Source of the DNA: JBPEWY01 sp052032225
GTDB taxonomy: Bacteria > Bacteroidota > Bacteroidia > Flavobacteriales > Flavobacteriaceae
Length of the DNA: 13,531 nucleotides
NCBI GenBank assembly: GCA_052032225.1
Contig: JBPEWY010000093.1
Coordinates: forward strand, 1 to 13,531
Direction: 5' to 3'
Below, in pieces: positions 12,882 to 13,531 of the stretch. The stretch's first letter is position 1, and the number at the start of each line of letters is the position of its first letter. Made by a program: the position numbers and the translations under genes. The notes beneath the pieces were generated by a model. The model was not told the origin of the DNA. It searched no databases and saw only the letters and a list, made by a program, of their open reading frames with translations.

Positions 12882-13531
12882 ATGAAACTTACAACTGCTA
12901 TTGAGACGTTGTTTAAAAAATATCTACCATCACCTTTTACTATAGCAGTCTTACTAACTTTTTTAACCATAATAATAGCCTATTTTTTTACAGATTCTGC
13001 AACTAATCAAAATCATTTAATATCCATTTTAACGTATTGGGAAAAAGGTGTTTGGGATAATGCGTTGTTGGTTTTTGCTTACCAAATGATGCTTATTTTG
13101 GTTTTGGGGCATGTGTTGGTACTTTCGGCCCCTGTTACACAACTTATAGATAAAATACTGAGGTTTGTAACAAATACTGCTAATGCTGCTGCGCTAGTTA
13201 GTGCAACAACTATGTTAGTGTCTTTTTTTAATTGGGGTTTAGGGTTAATTTTTGGAGCTATTTTTGCCAGAAAAGTTGCCGAGTACGCGCAAGCAAAAAA
13301 CATAGCTATAAACTACCCGCTTATTGGTGCCAGCGGATATGTTGGACTTATGGTGTGGCATGGCGGAATTAGTGGGTCTGCTCCGTTAAAAGTTGCAGAA
13401 GGCAATCACTTAAAAGCTTTAATGCAAGGGGTTTCTACGCCAGAGGTATTAAATAAACTTCCTGAGAGTATTGCAACAAGTACTACTGTACTTAGTAGTT
13501 GGAATTTGCTGCTGTTTGCAGTACTGTTACT
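12882..13531 (+). CDS. short-chain fatty-acid transporter (AtoE family), N-terminal part
   Basis: The gene starts at the ATG at 12882 and runs off the window after 216 codons; no stop is met. It reads MKLTTAIETLFKKYLPSPFTIAVLLTFL, the typical N terminus of the COG2031/AtoE short-chain fatty-acid transporters (about 440-470 residues), inner-membrane carriers thought to import acetoacetate, butyrate and related acids. Hydrophobic helices are visible near 16-36, 64-84, 98-122 (with SFFNWGLGLIFGAIFARK, conserved in the family) and from about 203. GYVGLMVWHGGISGSAPLKVAEGNH (about 148-172) is another family-typical region. It follows the DUF3127 terminator by about 35 nt, so it probably has its own promoter. 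The substrate is inferred from the family only. Confidence 0.88.
   Translation, partial: MKLTTAIETLFKKYLPSPFTIAVLLTFLTIIIAYFFTDSATNQNHLISILTYWEKGVWDNALLVFAYQMMLILVLGHVLVLSAPVTQLIDKILRFVTNTANAAALVSATTMLVSFFNWGLGLIFGAIFARKVAEYAQAKNIAINYPLIGASGYVGLMVWHGGISGSAPLKVAEGNHLKALMQGVSTPEVLNKLPESIATSTTVLSSWNLLLFAVLL

Noticed and set aside
13079..13303. Minus-strand open frame inside the AtoE-type transporter gene
   Set aside because: The plus-strand frame gives a clear family match from 12882 onward, so the reverse frame is a shadow.

Overview
The window looks like chromosome of a low-GC Bacteroidota member, most likely a marine or freshwater Flavobacteriaceae. The evidence is protein similarity (GreA, DUF4301, DUF3127 and the TonB-dependent receptor are all of flavobacterial type), A-rich leaders without Shine-Dalgarno sites, and several TAnnTTTG promoter elements typical of the phylum. 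No tRNA, rRNA, insertion sequence, phage gene or CRISPR array was seen. All assignments come from reading motifs by eye; no database search was run.

Layout. (1) 1-900: the 3' end of a purF-type amidophosphoribosyltransferase gene, clearly richer in GC than the rest, followed by three stacked intrinsic terminators. (2) 913-2962: ahcY (minus strand) and a 4'-phosphopantetheinyl transferase (plus strand), divergent from a shared intergenic region of about 100 bp. (3) 3032-8378: the most coherent block, a thiamine salvage locus. Four overlapping genes encode a YkoF/MTH1187-like thiamine-binding protein, a PnuC/PnuT-type transporter, a NadR-like P-loop kinase and a DUF4301 protein. They are followed by a TPP riboswitch and a TonB-dependent receptor. 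The receptor would bring thiamine or a derivative across the outer membrane, the PnuT-like protein across the inner membrane, and a kinase would trap it by phosphorylation. The riboswitch shows the vitamin link directly; the roles of the kinase and DUF4301 are inferred. A perfect 19-bp inverted repeat lies just before the block.

(4) 8375-9894: a convergent lipoprotein gene with a Cys/His-rich, Rieske-like C-terminal half, then greA with a terminator-like hairpin in its very short leader, then a HIT-family hydrolase. (5) 9887-11423 (minus strand): an orphan membrane histidine kinase with an HQIGTP phospho-acceptor motif, in a probable two-gene unit with a small zinc-ribbon/TM protein. (6) 11531-12806: a flavin reductase-family protein and a DUF3127 protein ending in an SSB-like DDLPF tip. 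(7) 12882 to the end: the first 216 codons of a short-chain fatty-acid (AtoE-type) transporter.

The best leads are the thiamine cluster with two unassigned enzymes, the repeat-rich expression platform and start-codon hairpin behind the TPP aptamer, the greA leader hairpin, and the direct-repeat promoter region of the histidine kinase.
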